Of a stretch of DNA of 54,077 bases, positions 42,215 through 52,118 are shown in pieces. The notes below the pieces were generated by a model that searched no databases, was not told the origin of the DNA, and was given only the letters and a program-made list of their open reading frames with translations. The number at the start of each line of letters is the position of its first letter. Positions within the stretch are counted from its first letter, which is position 1. The stretch spans positions 1-54,077 of the forward strand of contig NZ_RCHN01000044.1 of NCBI RefSeq assembly GCF_003671495.1. Reading direction: 5' to 3'. Both the position numbers and the translations under genes were made by a program. Source of the DNA: Ketobacter sp. (GTDB lineage Bacteria > Pseudomonadota > Gammaproteobacteria > Pseudomonadales > Ketobacteraceae).

Positions 42215-43534
42215 ATGAAACGGATTGCCCGGCTCAGTGCTGACCGGTTTAAGGCAGACGACGCCTTGGTGGGGCACAGCGAACTCACCCGGATTCTGCA
42301 ACACCACCTGCCACACACCACCGCCGCCATGTTTGCCCATCCCAAACCCCGGGACGGCAACATCGTTGAATGGTATTCCGACCTGGATGGCCAGCCGGTT
42401 CCGTTTGCGGAGCTGGGCAAAGCCGAAGCGGAGGCATTGCTCCGGCTGCTGAACGAACGCCTGCATTCCATACAACAACTGGCGCAGACCCTGAAAAGCC
42501 GCGGTGCAGAAGGCGAACATCAGGCCGCATTACTACAGCAGGCCGCGCGCTACCCCGACGACAGCACACTCTTCTCCCTGAACGGCCAACCCGTCATCAC
42601 CTTTTGGGGCTACGGCATCCGACCGGCACCTCCGCCGCCACCCCCGGCTCCGAAACCCGCGCCGGCAATCACGGCAACGCCCGCACCGGCTGCCGCAGCG
42701 GTGGCGCCGGAGAGGAAAGGCAAACGCTGGCTGCTGTTACTGTTGCTGCTGTTGTTATTGGCCTTGCTGTTGGGCCTGTACTGGTCCTGTGAGCTCAGGG
42801 AGAACCACAATGCGCCAGCCCCCAGTGCCGAGCTGATCCTAGGGGCGAAAAACCTGTGCCCGGGTGAACGCCCCGCGGAGCGGGCGCCCGAGCTGGTGTT
42901 GGTGTTCGACGCCTCCGGCTCCATGGAATACAGCCTGGAGGCCACCAAGCAGGAAATCACCAGGGCGCAACGGGTCTTCAGATCACAGCGCCGCAACACG
43001 CCACCGGAAGCCTGGGTGCGGGCAACGCGTCCACCCCAGCGCATCACCTCCGCCAAGCAATCCGCCATCGAAGCAATCAAGAAAATTCCTGAAGACGTCA
43101 ATGTTGGTCTGGTGCTGGTCCAGCAATGCCCCGCCGGCACGGTACTGCGCAAGCCCCAGGCGGGCGGTCGCGAACAGCTGCTCCATCAGATTCAGGCGAT
43201 CCAGGCACAGGGTGGTACGCCGCTGGCCCACGCGGTGGCCCAGGCCGGCAAACTGGTGGATGGTGTGAACCGGGAGGCGGTCATTCTGGTGGTGTCTGAC
43301 GGCGCAGAAAGTTGCCACGGCAACCCCTGTAAAGTGGCCGCCCACCTGGCAGAAACCAAACCCTATCTGAAGATCAACGTGGTGGACATCCTCGGCACCG
43401 GGGCCGGCAATTGTCTGGCCGCCCAAACCGGTGGCAAAGTGTTTACCGCCAACAATGTGGACGAACTCACCCAGACCATGGGCCAGGCGGTCCAGGATAT
43501 TCTGGGGGCCGACAATTGCACCCGGGATGAGTAA
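42215..43534 (+). CDS. Membrane-anchored VWA-domain protein
   Basis: A 439-residue protein: N-terminal cytoplasmic domain (1-130, ending NGQPVITFWGYG), Pro/Ala-rich linker, and one membrane span with a ten-Leu run (about 170-190). A C-terminal VWA domain follows (about 222-430) with intact MIDAS DASGS. The N-terminal domain loosely resembles that of SrfA-like proteins; this is a weak match. VWA domains bind protein partners through a metal ion. Its C-terminal half would be periplasmic and has several Cys (QQCPAG; SCHGNPC). Confidence 0.75.
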   Translation: MKRIARLSADRFKADDALVGHSELTRILQHHLPHTTAAMFAHPKPRDGNIVEWYSDLDGQPVPFAELGKAEAEALLRLLNERLHSIQQLAQTLKSRGAEGEHQAALLQQAARYPDDSTLFSLNGQPVITFWGYGIRPAPPPPPPAPKPAPAITATPAPAAAAVAPERKGKRWLLLLLLLLLLALLLGLYWSCELRENHNAPAPSAELILGAKNLCPGERPAERAPELVLVFDASGSMEYSLEATKQEITRAQRVFRSQRRNTPPEAWVRATRPPQRITSAKQSAIEAIKKIPEDVNVGLVLVQQCPAGTVLRKPQAGGREQLLHQIQAIQAQGGTPLAHAVAQAGKLVDGVNREAVILVVSDGAESCHGNPCKVAAHLAETKPYLKINVVDILGTGAGNCLAAQTGGKVFTANNVDELTQTMGQAVQDILGADNCTRDE

Positions 43535-43594
43535 ATGGATTTCGTTGTCTATAGTGACATAACCGCATCATTCAATCACAAGGCAAACCCGACC

Positions 43595-44179
43595 ATGACT
43601 AAGCGCTATTCCCTTATGCTTTTCCTGATGTTGATGACCAGCAGTGGCATCAGCCAGGCACAATGCTTTCAACCCTCACCCAATTTGCTGGCCATGGGAG
43701 ACCGCTACTATCATCAACTGCAGCCACACCAGTGGAGCAGCAAAGACGAAAAAATCAAAGACGCGTTGCTGGATGCCGCTGAGGACGACTGGAAAGGCGA
43801 TTATTCAGAATCCGAATGCTTCGGTTCAGACAAGAACCCACGGGAAGTACAACGTACTGCCAGCGTAAAAGCCGACATTACAAATGTCATGAAAGGCACG
43901 CTCAAACTCTCAGCCTGGAAGAAATTTGCCGCCGAAGGCAAAACCGAATCGGATGTGGTGCAACTGTTTGATGAGCGCCATGTGTTTTCCGGCGACGTTT
44001 CAAAAACCAATCTGCGCACCGCTGAGGTTCACGCCGCCAGACTGGCCGGTGGCGGCCGTCGTATGGATGAAATCCTCTCCACCCTCGAGATCAACGGTGA
44101 TCGCCTCACGCTCACCCGCAAGATTTATTACAATGGTTACCTGGGCCGAGTAGAGCGTTATAGTCTGCAGCGGGATTAA
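43595..44179 (+). CDS. Exported hypothetical protein
   Basis: A 194-residue protein with a signal peptide (about 1-23, MLFLMLMTSSGISQA). The mature part contains two Cys (CFQPSP; SECFGS). ATG 43595 opens the signal peptide; ATG 43535 directly abuts the VWA stop and would add 20 residues. It may be cotranscribed with the VWA gene. Not recognised. Confidence 0.6.
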   Translation: MTKRYSLMLFLMLMTSSGISQAQCFQPSPNLLAMGDRYYHQLQPHQWSSKDEKIKDALLDAAEDDWKGDYSESECFGSDKNPREVQRTASVKADITNVMKGTLKLSAWKKFAAEGKTESDVVQLFDERHVFSGDVSKTNLRTAEVHAARLAGGGRRMDEILSTLEINGDRLTLTRKIYYNGYLGRVERYSLQRD

Positions 44180-44195
44180 CAGCAGAAAGGCATTC

Positions 44196-44996
44196 ATGGA
44201 TCTACAACTCACCCACAAAACCGCCCTGGTGAGCGGCGCCAACCGGGGCACCGGCAAAGTGATCGCCACCACGCTGGCGGCAGAAGGCGCGACCGTGGCC
44301 CTGCATGCGTTTAGCGAAGAGGACGCGGATGAGGCCATGGCGGCACTGGCCGACACAGCATTGAACATTGTTCCCGTGGTGGGGGACATTCTCACTGACG
44401 AAGGCGCCCGACAGGTGATGGAACAGCTGGCACAGCATGGCTTGAGCGTCGACATTCTGGTGAACAATTACGGTTCCGCAATGGCGGGGCGGTGGGATTC
44501 CCTCACCACCGAGCAATGGATTGAAGCCAGCAACGTCAACCTGCTCAGTGCCGTGCGCCTGATCCAGCATTGCACTCCCCAGATGAAAGCAAAGCAGTGG
44601 GGGCGCATCATCAACCTGAGCACCATGGGGGATCATCAGCCCAATGCCATCATGCCCCATTACTACAGTGCCAAAGCCGCGCTCTCCAATGCCTCGGTGA
44701 GCCTGGCCAAGGAACTGAGCAATACCGGTATTACCGTGAACACCGTTTCACCGGGCCTGATTCACACCCGGGAAGTGGAGCGCGCCTATCAAATACGGGC
44801 CCAAAAGAAAGGCTGGCCCACGGAATGGGCTTCGCTGCAGGAGCACATTGTGCAGCAGGACTTTCCCAATCCCTGCGGCCGCCTGGCCACGCGGCAGGAG
44901 GTGGCGGATCTGGTGGTGTTCCTGGCCAGCCCCCGCGCCGGATTCATCAACGGCCAGAATATCCGGGTGGATGGCGGCGCCGTTCGGTACGTCTAA
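44196..44996 (+). CDS. Short-chain dehydrogenase/reductase
   Basis: A 266-residue classical SDR: cofactor motif SGANRGTGK (residues 13-21), NNYG (about 89-92), catalytic Ser in NLSTMG, Tyr and Lys in YYSAKAAL, and C-terminal GFINGQNIRVDGG. NADP versus NAD preference is not clear. It starts 17 bp after the exported protein gene. Substrate unknown. Confidence 0.9.
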   Translation: MDLQLTHKTALVSGANRGTGKVIATTLAAEGATVALHAFSEEDADEAMAALADTALNIVPVVGDILTDEGARQVMEQLAQHGLSVDILVNNYGSAMAGRWDSLTTEQWIEASNVNLLSAVRLIQHCTPQMKAKQWGRIINLSTMGDHQPNAIMPHYYSAKAALSNASVSLAKELSNTGITVNTVSPGLIHTREVERAYQIRAQKKGWPTEWASLQEHIVQQDFPNPCGRLATRQEVADLVVFLASPRAGFINGQNIRVDGGAVRYV

Positions 44997-45124
44997 CAAC
45001 CACTACCTTTATCGCCTTTTTGTTAACTGGTTAAAATTTTACCAGCCAGGCCACAAGGTAAAGCGGCGCATTCGGGGCTATATTTGCATTAAGACTTTGA
45101 TTTTTGACAAGCTCAGTGCAGGGT

Positions 45125-46642
45125 ATGGCCAGCCTCCCCAAACCTCAATTCAACGTATCCATCGCCGTGAAATATGCGGTGAGCATCACCTTGCTGATTG
45201 TGATGGGCATGGGTATTGTGGCGTTGGTCACCTTTCGCGATCAATCCGAGGTGCATGAAAAACTGCAACTGGAATTCGGTCGCATCATCTCACAACAAAT
45301 TGCCAGCAGCGCCGTTGAACCCTTCTTCACTGAGGACGAATTCAAACTCGGCGTATTACTCAATAACCTCAGCAGCAACAGCCGGGTGGCCGGTGTGGTG
45401 ATCCTCAATCACGATTTTCACGTTGTGGCTCAAACCGGGTTGGCCATTCCGCAGGCCGCCATCGTTGAATCAATCAAGACCAACAAACATATTGAACCCT
45501 TTGCCGATCAGGATCACCACCCCCACCAGAACATTGTGATCTACGTCAGCCCCATCGTATTCAAAGGCGTGACCGGTGGCTATGCGGCGTTGGCGGTCAA
45601 TAATCAGAATGTGGCTACGTTACTGTCCAAATCCCTTAAGACGTTTATCACCGTCAGCGTAATCCTGTGCATCAGCGTCAGCCTGATGGGAATCGCCATG
45701 GCCCAGAAGTTTTCGCAACCCATTACCTCCCTGGCGGCGGCAACGCGGGATTTGCAGCAAGGCAAGCTCAAGCACATTCCCGAACGGCGCACAGACGAAC
45801 TGGGCATGCTGATCGACGCCATCAACAACATGAGCCACGGTTTGATCCAGAAAGACCAGGTGGAAGTCATGCTCAACAAACTGGTGGACCGGGACATTGC
45901 CGAGAAGGTTCTGGGGGGTATTCAAGAGGTGGAAGTCGGTGGCGAGCATGTGGAAGCCACGGTGCTGTTCGCCGACATCGTGGGGTTTACCAATATCTCC
46001 GAAACCCTGTCACCCCAGGAAGTGAGCAACCTGCTCAACGAATACTATGGTTACTTTGATCAGTGCGCCAAATTCTACTTTGGTACCGTGGACAAATTCA
46101 TCGGCGATGCGGTGATGTTGGTATTTGGTGCCCCCAAGGCGGACAAGGATCACCAGTTCCATGCACTGGCCTGCGCCGTGCTGATGAACCGACTGGTGCG
46201 CCGCCTGAACAAGGTGCGCAAGGAAAAGGGCCTGTTCGAGGTGAACCTGCGCATCGGCATCAACTCCGGCAGCATGTTGGCGGGGCTCATCGGTGGTGCC
46301 AACCGGATGCAATACACCGTGGTGGGTGATGCGGTAAACCTGGCCTCCCGTCTGTGCAGCGAGGCCGGTTCCTCGCAAATCATTATCGAAGAGTCCATGT
46401 ACAACAACATCACGCAGACTCACACCATCCGCGCCGAATCGCGCAAACATATCAAAGTGCGCGGCAAGAGCGAACCAGTGGCCATCTATCACGTGCACGA
46501 TATCGAGCAACCCAATACGCAGATCGTCGACAACCTCATCGACGACATCATCAGCCAGCCCTATAAACGCAGTCAGCCGAACCCGATCACCCTGGACACC
46601 ACCCTCATGGGCGAGCCCCCCGCCCATGGCAAAGTCCATTGA
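45125..46642 (+). CDS. Membrane class III nucleotidyl cyclase
   Basis: A 505-residue protein: membrane span (about 14-38), periplasmic sensor domain (about 40-165), second span (about 172-195), HAMP (ITSLAAATRDL..RTDELGMLI) and a class III cyclase domain (about 285-430). Metal-binding LFADIVGFT and GDAVMLVFG, adenine-selecting Lys in VDKFIGD, and Asp in YTVVGDAVNLASRL favour adenylate cyclase. It probably makes cAMP, which could feed the CRP/Vfr-type site seen elsewhere in the window (inference). ATG 45125 is preferred over TTG 45104. Confidence 0.9.
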   Translation: MASLPKPQFNVSIAVKYAVSITLLIVMGMGIVALVTFRDQSEVHEKLQLEFGRIISQQIASSAVEPFFTEDEFKLGVLLNNLSSNSRVAGVVILNHDFHVVAQTGLAIPQAAIVESIKTNKHIEPFADQDHHPHQNIVIYVSPIVFKGVTGGYAALAVNNQNVATLLSKSLKTFITVSVILCISVSLMGIAMAQKFSQPITSLAAATRDLQQGKLKHIPERRTDELGMLIDAINNMSHGLIQKDQVEVMLNKLVDRDIAEKVLGGIQEVEVGGEHVEATVLFADIVGFTNISETLSPQEVSNLLNEYYGYFDQCAKFYFGTVDKFIGDAVMLVFGAPKADKDHQFHALACAVLMNRLVRRLNKVRKEKGLFEVNLRIGINSGSMLAGLIGGANRMQYTVVGDAVNLASRLCSEAGSSQIIIEESMYNNITQTHTIRAESRKHIKVRGKSEPVAIYHVHDIEQPNTQIVDNLIDDIISQPYKRSQPNPITLDTTLMGEPPAHGKVH

Positions 46643-46675
46643 AGGTTTCTGACCAACAAACAGGCCAATGCCACC

Positions 46676-47758
46676 ATGCCAACCACGATTGAACTGGCAA
46701 CACTGACAAGGATTCTGACCCTGGCCTATTGTTTGGGGCTCACCGCCTGTGCCTCATTATCCATCCCCAAACAGCCGTCCACGGACTACATCGCCGAGCT
46801 GTTGCAACAGCATCAGTTCGACTCTGCCCTGCAGGCCATCGACCAATGGCAGGCCAACGATCCAGCCAATCTGGATCTGCCCCAGCAACGTAAACACATC
46901 ACCCAGGCCATCAGCCAATTTGAAAGCGATGCGCTGCACAAGGTGCAACAACTGGAAGCCAGTGGTCAGTGGCAAGACGCAAAGCAGGAATATGAGCTGG
47001 CCCTCGATACCTTGCCCGCCAGTCAGTCCCTGCAGAATGCCTACAGCGAGTTCAGCGTAAGGTGGGTCAAGTACGTCAATGGGCTCAAGGAGGATCTGGA
47101 TGTGGCCCAAGCCAAACACTGGTTGAATATCAGTGGAGAGATCAAAGCGCTGTACCACGCCGCTCCCAATGACCAGGATGCCCGGCGCTGGCAACTAAGC
47201 AGCGATTCTGAGCGGGAAAAGCTCGCTCAACGCCTGATCGACTATGGCCTGGCACACGAAGACAACCAACACTTTGGCACCGCGGCCCTGCGCTACGACC
47301 TGGCCTATCGACTGGCACCCGGTGAGCTTACCAAACCCTATCACGACCGCGCCGCCAACACCTTAGCCCAACGCAAAGCCAAGCAGAAAAAAATCGCCAA
47401 GCAGGATCAACAGCGTCAACAATCCAAACTGAGTGAACTTCTCGCCGAGTTTGACCAGTACCTGGCGGAAGCCGAATTCCAACTGGCCAAGCAAACCCTC
47501 AGCGCCATGGAAGTGATTGATGCGAACGCACCGGAGGTCTCCGCACGCAAAGCGCAATGGCAACAACAGCGCAACATCGCGCTGGAGCAGGCCATTCTGG
47601 AGGGCAAGAAATTCTATACCCAGGGTGAGTTTGAAAGTGCCATCAGCGTTTGGACCGGCGCCCTGCAGCTGGACCCGGAGAACAAAGAACTGAAGGAAAA
47701 CATTCAGCGGGCAGAAAAGTTTCGCGAGAATCTGAAGCGCTTGAAGCAGGGGTCATAG
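46676..47758 (+). CDS. TPR lipoprotein downstream of the cyclase
   Basis: A 360-residue lipoprotein (lipobox LTAC, residue about 25). Tetratricopeptide-like helices follow (AELLQQHQFDSALQAIDQW; DYGLAHEDNQHFGTAALRYDLAYRLAPG; GKKFYTQGEFESAISVWTGALQLDPEN) with a coiled, Gln/Lys-rich stretch at about 225-255. It lies 33 bp after the cyclase gene and probably shares its transcript. The stop lies within a 13-bp tandem duplication. Confidence 0.8.
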   Translation: MPTTIELATLTRILTLAYCLGLTACASLSIPKQPSTDYIAELLQQHQFDSALQAIDQWQANDPANLDLPQQRKHITQAISQFESDALHKVQQLEASGQWQDAKQEYELALDTLPASQSLQNAYSEFSVRWVKYVNGLKEDLDVAQAKHWLNISGEIKALYHAAPNDQDARRWQLSSDSEREKLAQRLIDYGLAHEDNQHFGTAALRYDLAYRLAPGELTKPYHDRAANTLAQRKAKQKKIAKQDQQRQQSKLSELLAEFDQYLAEAEFQLAKQTLSAMEVIDANAPEVSARKAQWQQQRNIALEQAILEGKKFYTQGEFESAISVWTGALQLDPENKELKENIQRAEKFRENLKRLKQGS

Positions 47759-47771
47759 GCAGGGGTCATAG
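47746..47771. repeat. Tandem 13-bp duplication at a gene end
   Basis: GCAGGGGTCATAG is repeated twice head to tail. The first copy contains the stop codon of the TPR lipoprotein gene, so the second copy is untranslated. Probably a slippage product. Confidence 0.85.
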
Positions 47772-47785
47772 GCACGGCTCTGGCC

Positions 47786-49027
47786 CTACCGGGCCTTCAC
47801 CCTCACTCCCTCCTCAATCCTGTCGTCCGGATGGGTGATCACCGCTTCCCCCGCGGCCAGCCCCTCCAGGATTTGCGCCGACAGGCCATTGCGCTGGCCC
47901 ACTTTTACCAGACGCCGTTCGGCTTTGTTATTGTTGACCACAAAGAGCGCCCACTGGTCACCGGAGCGGAACAAGGCGCTGAGGGGAATTTGCAGCACGT
48001 CGGGCTGTTGCCACAGGATGAAACGTGATTCCACCCGGTAACCGTCCCCCAGGTTTTGCCAGCGCTCAGGGTCAGAGGTGATGCCGGAAATCACCAGCAC
48101 CCGCTGTTCCTCAACCCCCAGCGCCGACACCTTGGTGAATCCCACCGGCTCCACCCGCAGCACCTGGCCCTCCAGAGGCAACTCACCACCCCAGCGTTCA
48201 TACAATACCTTCATGCCCGGTTTGATCTTCACCGCGTCGGCGGAGAGCACGTCCGTGGCGATTTCCAGGGAACGGGTGTCACCGATCTCCAGCAACGGCG
48301 TGCCCGGTGCCACCACCCCTTCGCATTCCTGTTGCAGCTTGAGAACCCGGCCGTCTATGGGCGCGCGCACGGGAATGATATCGGCACTATTGGAAGATTG
48401 ATCCCCTGTGTATTGCAACGCGGTTTGCGCGGCGGCCAGTTCGTACTTGGCCACATCCACAGCAAACACCGCAGAACGCAGCGCCGCAACACTGCTGCGC
48501 TTCACTGCCTCCGCCTGATCCAGTTGACCAATGGACACATGGCCCTTCTCCGCCAGGGGCTGCAGTCGCTGCACTTCTTTAGTGGCCAGGTCGGCATCAG
48601 CCTGCGCCGCACCCACATTCTGCTGCGCCGCGTTCAGGGCGGCTTTAGCTGCGGCCACTTTCGCCTGTGCCTGCGCATGGGCGCGGGGGTCCAGTGCCTG
48701 GGACGGCAGCGGATTGATGTTGACCAGCACCTGATGCTTGGTAACGGTGTCGCCCACGTTCAGATCCATACGGCAGGTGGTGCCGGCCACCTGTGCCGTG
48801 ATGACGTAGCGGTCTATGACACGGGTTTTACCTTCCTCCTCAATGGTGACCTGCAGAGGCGCCCGCGTGGCGGTGGCGATGTCCACCTGCCGTGGCTGCG
48901 GCCTGAAGCCGTAACCCAACGCCACCACCATCAGCACCAACACCACAATCCAGGTGAAATGCCTTTTCCATTGCACTGACTTTTTCGCGTTCGCGGGCGT
49001 GTTCGAGGTCATGTTCATGGCCATCAT
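47786..49027 (-). CDS. HlyD/MacA-type periplasmic adaptor
   Basis: A 413-residue membrane-fusion protein: N-terminal membrane anchor (about 24-44), barrel-lipoyl half motif (GTTCRMDLNVGDTVTKHQVLVNI), an alpha-hairpin rich in Ala/Gln (about 110-200), and second lipoyl half PVRAPIDGRVLKL. The beta-barrel and membrane-proximal domains follow. Its ATG overlaps the permease stop (TAATG), indicating translational coupling. It would link the ABC permease to an outer membrane channel. Confidence 0.9.
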   Translation of the reverse strand: MMAMNMTSNTPANAKKSVQWKRHFTWIVVLVLMVVALGYGFRPQPRQVDIATATRAPLQVTIEEEGKTRVIDRYVITAQVAGTTCRMDLNVGDTVTKHQVLVNINPLPSQALDPRAHAQAQAKVAAAKAALNAAQQNVGAAQADADLATKEVQRLQPLAEKGHVSIGQLDQAEAVKRSSVAALRSAVFAVDVAKYELAAAQTALQYTGDQSSNSADIIPVRAPIDGRVLKLQQECEGVVAPGTPLLEIGDTRSLEIATDVLSADAVKIKPGMKVLYERWGGELPLEGQVLRVEPVGFTKVSALGVEEQRVLVISGITSDPERWQNLGDGYRVESRFILWQQPDVLQIPLSALFRSGDQWALFVVNNNKAERRLVKVGQRNGLSAQILEGLAAGEAVITHPDDRIEEGVRVKAR

Positions 49028-51393
49028 TATTCCTTCGTCTTCAAGACTTCAATCAGATCCAGTTTGTCCAGCCGTTGCCGAACCAGCAGGCCCGAGGCCC
49101 CGGCCGCCAGTAACACGCAGAGCGCAGCAAAAGCGTACGTGGAAGGCTCAACGATCAGGGGCACACGATACATGTCATTATTCACCGTCCAGGCGATATA
49201 ACCACACAAGCCACGGCCGAACGCGAGCCCGACGGGCAGGGCCACCAGGGTCAACAACGCCAGCTCACCCAGCAGGATATAAGAGATCTCACCCCGGGTG
49301 TAACCCAGCACCCGCAGACTGGCCAATTCGCGACTGCGCTCAGTCAGGATAATCCGCGCGCTGTTATACACCACGCCCACCGCAATGATGACGGCAAAAA
49401 TGGTCGCCACCGACGTCCAGAACAGCATGGTCTGGTCCATGGTGCGGTGAAAGTTTTTGATCTCCTGTTTGCGGATAAGGGAGCCGGCAATGGCGGGGCG
49501 CTCTTTGATCTTCTGGTAAATTTCATTTGCGTAATCGTCATCGATGTAGAGGCTGGCCCCCGAGATCAATTCGCCTTCCTGCATCAGACGATTGAGTGCG
49601 CCCAGGCTCATATAGGCCGTCATGCCAAAATCCTGCTGGATTAAACCCACCACCGGCAACGACGCCTTGCGCATACGTCCGTCCAGGGTTTCCACCTCCA
49701 CCTTGTCGCCGGCTTTCACCTGGAGGATATGATTCGCCAGATACTCATTGAGGAGGATGCCCTGCGCCGGAGGTTCAACCACCCGCAGATCGTTATCCAC
49801 CAGGCGGCGAATGGTGGAGCCGGGCTCCATGGCCCAGATCATGGTGCGGTAGTGACGGTGTTCGAAGCGCAGCCGCACCGGTACCATGCGGAATGGTTCA
49901 CCGGATTCCACCCCCGGCAGGCTCACCAGCTCGGTAAGGGCACGCCGTGACTTGGGTTCGTTGAACACCACCGTAAGATCATCCCGTTGTGACAAGTCAT
50001 AGCGTATGTGCATCATGTAATAGACGCTGTCCTGCTGAAACTGCCCCGTCATCATAATGCCGATGGCCAGCGCAATGCCCAGTATCGACAACAGGGATTT
50101 CACCGGCTTATGACCGAGGTTACGCAGAATCATACGGGTTGGCGTTGACAGCAAGCGCTGCAGTCCGAGCGTCTCCACCAGCGATGCACGATACACCGCC
50201 GGGGCTTCCGGGCGCATGGCTTCGGCGGGTTTCAGGCGCACTGCAGCCCGCACCGCCGCCAGCGTGCCCAACAGGCCCGCCACGATGGAAATCAGGGATA
50301 CCTGGATGACCCGCAGCGGCTCCAGGGTGAAATCCAGAAACGGCAGGCGGAAATATTCCACGTAGATTTCACTCAACATATGGCCGAGGGTGGCGCCTAC
50401 CGGCACGCCAATGGCGATGCCCCCGAGCACGATCAACATGATCAGCTGCAGATAGTGCCCGGCAATGCTCAGGTTTGAATAGCCGAAGGCTTTCAGGGCC
50501 GCCACCTGTTCGCGCTGGGTGCCCACCAAACGGGTCACCACCACATTCAAAAGAAACGCCGCCACCCCCAGAAAAATCATCGGAAAAATGCCGGACAGGC
50601 TTTCCAGTTGGGCCAGTTCCTGTTCCAGAATGTAGTTCGAGGACTGATCCTTGCGCGCAATCGCACCGACACCACCATAGGGTTTGAACATGGCTTCGAT
50701 CTGATCCATCACCGCTTGCTCGTCGGCATCGCGGGTCAGCGTCAACACCACATTGTTGAACGCACCATTCATGTCATACGCCCGGGACAGGGGCGTGCGG
50801 CCCATCCACAGGATGGCGTAGCGTTCATAGTCGGGAAACGCCCCACCGGGCGGCACCTGGTGCACGTATTCCGGTGAGCCGCCGCTGCCGACAATGCGCA
50901 GTTGCTCGCGCTTGCCGTTGATGATGACGTGCAACGAATCACCGGGATTCAATTGATGGGCTTCGGCAAACGCCTCACTGATCACCACTTCGTTGTTGCG
51001 GCCGGGTTCAATCAAGCGGCCCGCACGCAGGTACAGCCGGTTGAGTTTGGGCTCGCCGCTGTCAGGTATGGACGTGATGGTGCCGATGATCGGTTCATGA
51101 AACCCCTCCATGTCCACCATCACCGGCGCCACCACCCGCGTATCCACCTTGCTCACCCCATTGATCCCGGCCAGCCGTTGGGCGACCGCTTCGGGGGCGC
51201 GCTTGATGGGCACAAAAATCTCTGCGAACCGGTGTTCACTGTAATAGCGATCCCGGCTTTGCAACAGGGAATCCAGGGTGCTCATGAACATGATGAAACA
51301 GGCAACGCCGCTGGCCATGACCGCCATGATCGCCAGGGACTGCCCCCGCAGGTGCCACAGGTCTCGCCACAGTTTACGATCCAGGGCTCTCAT
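49027..51393 (-). CDS. ABC transporter permease with two FtsX-like domains
   Basis: A 788-residue permease: N-terminal span, large periplasmic domain (about 45-255), then three spans (about 270-375). A second unit follows with span (about 430), periplasmic domain and three spans to the C-terminus. This duplicated FtsX/MacB arrangement matches permeases such as YbbP/DevC. It lies 5 bp after the ATPase gene and overlaps the adaptor gene. Probably exports a lipid, peptide or toxic compound; unknown. Confidence 0.9.
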   Translation of the reverse strand: MRALDRKLWRDLWHLRGQSLAIMAVMASGVACFIMFMSTLDSLLQSRDRYYSEHRFAEIFVPIKRAPEAVAQRLAGINGVSKVDTRVVAPVMVDMEGFHEPIIGTITSIPDSGEPKLNRLYLRAGRLIEPGRNNEVVISEAFAEAHQLNPGDSLHVIINGKREQLRIVGSGGSPEYVHQVPPGGAFPDYERYAILWMGRTPLSRAYDMNGAFNNVVLTLTRDADEQAVMDQIEAMFKPYGGVGAIARKDQSSNYILEQELAQLESLSGIFPMIFLGVAAFLLNVVVTRLVGTQREQVAALKAFGYSNLSIAGHYLQLIMLIVLGGIAIGVPVGATLGHMLSEIYVEYFRLPFLDFTLEPLRVIQVSLISIVAGLLGTLAAVRAAVRLKPAEAMRPEAPAVYRASLVETLGLQRLLSTPTRMILRNLGHKPVKSLLSILGIALAIGIMMTGQFQQDSVYYMMHIRYDLSQRDDLTVVFNEPKSRRALTELVSLPGVESGEPFRMVPVRLRFEHRHYRTMIWAMEPGSTIRRLVDNDLRVVEPPAQGILLNEYLANHILQVKAGDKVEVETLDGRMRKASLPVVGLIQQDFGMTAYMSLGALNRLMQEGELISGASLYIDDDYANEIYQKIKERPAIAGSLIRKQEIKNFHRTMDQTMLFWTSVATIFAVIIAVGVVYNSARIILTERSRELASLRVLGYTRGEISYILLGELALLTLVALPVGLAFGRGLCGYIAWTVNNDMYRVPLIVEPSTYAFAALCVLLAAGASGLLVRQRLDKLDLIEVLKTKE

Positions 51394-51398
51394 GGCGG

Positions 51399-52118
51399 CT
51401 ACCAGCTGAGCTCAGCGGGTGATTTCTTGTGAGTGTTTTCCGTCACGTTGGCGATCCTGCCGTCACTCAGGCTGAACACGCGATCGGCCATGTCGGCAAT
51501 GGCCACATTGTGGGTGATCACCACGGTGGTGGTGCCCAGCTCCCGATTCACCTTGGCCAGCGCCTCCAGCACCACAATGCCCGTTTTGATGTCCAATGCC
51601 CCGGTGGGCTCGTCGCACAACAACACATTGGGGCGCTTGGCGATGGCACGGGCAATGGCCACCCGCTGCTGTTCGCCACCGGATAACTGGGCCGGAAAGT
51701 GATCCATGCGCTCACCCAACTGCACCAGCTGCAATGCCTCTTCCGGCGGTAACGGATGCGCCGATATCTCGGTCACCAACGCCACGTTTTCCCGCGCCGT
51801 CAGACTGGGAATCAGATTATAAAATTGAAAGACAAACCCCACATGCTCACGTCGATAGCGGGTCAGTACGGATTCGTTAAAGGTACTGAGATCCTGATCG
51901 CCATAGCGCACGGTGCCGCTGGTGGGCACATCCAGCCCCCCCAGAATGTTCAGCAACGTCGACTTGCCACTGCCCGATGGCCCCAGCATGACCACAAACT
52001 CACCCTGATACAGCTCCAGATCCACACCGCGCAAGGCGTGCACCTGAACCTCACCCATTTGGTAGGTTTTGGTGATGTTGATGGTCTGAAATACGATTGT
52101 TGGGGAAGAGTGTGTCAT
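51399..52118 (-). CDS. MacB/LolD-type ABC transporter ATPase
   Basis: A 239-residue ATPase: Walker A GPSGSGKST (residues about 46-54), Q-loop FQFYNLIP, signature LSGGEQQR, Walker B VLLCDEPTGALD, and H-loop VITHN. It matches the lipoprotein-releasing/macrolide exporter subfamily. First gene of the three-gene exporter operon; no outer membrane channel gene is adjacent. Confidence 0.95.
   Translation of the reverse strand: MTHSSPTIVFQTINITKTYQMGEVQVHALRGVDLELYQGEFVVMLGPSGSGKSTLLNILGGLDVPTSGTVRYGDQDLSTFNESVLTRYRREHVGFVFQFYNLIPSLTARENVALVTEISAHPLPPEEALQLVQLGERMDHFPAQLSGGEQQRVAIARAIAKRPNVLLCDEPTGALDIKTGIVVLEALAKVNRELGTTTVVITHNVAIADMADRVFSLSDGRIANVTENTHKKSPAELSW

Noticed and set aside
45015..45056. 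AT-rich imperfect palindrome CTGGTTAAAATTTTACCAG after the SDR gene
   Set aside because: It could be a weak terminator or operator, but the stem is AT-rich with a bulge and no T run follows.
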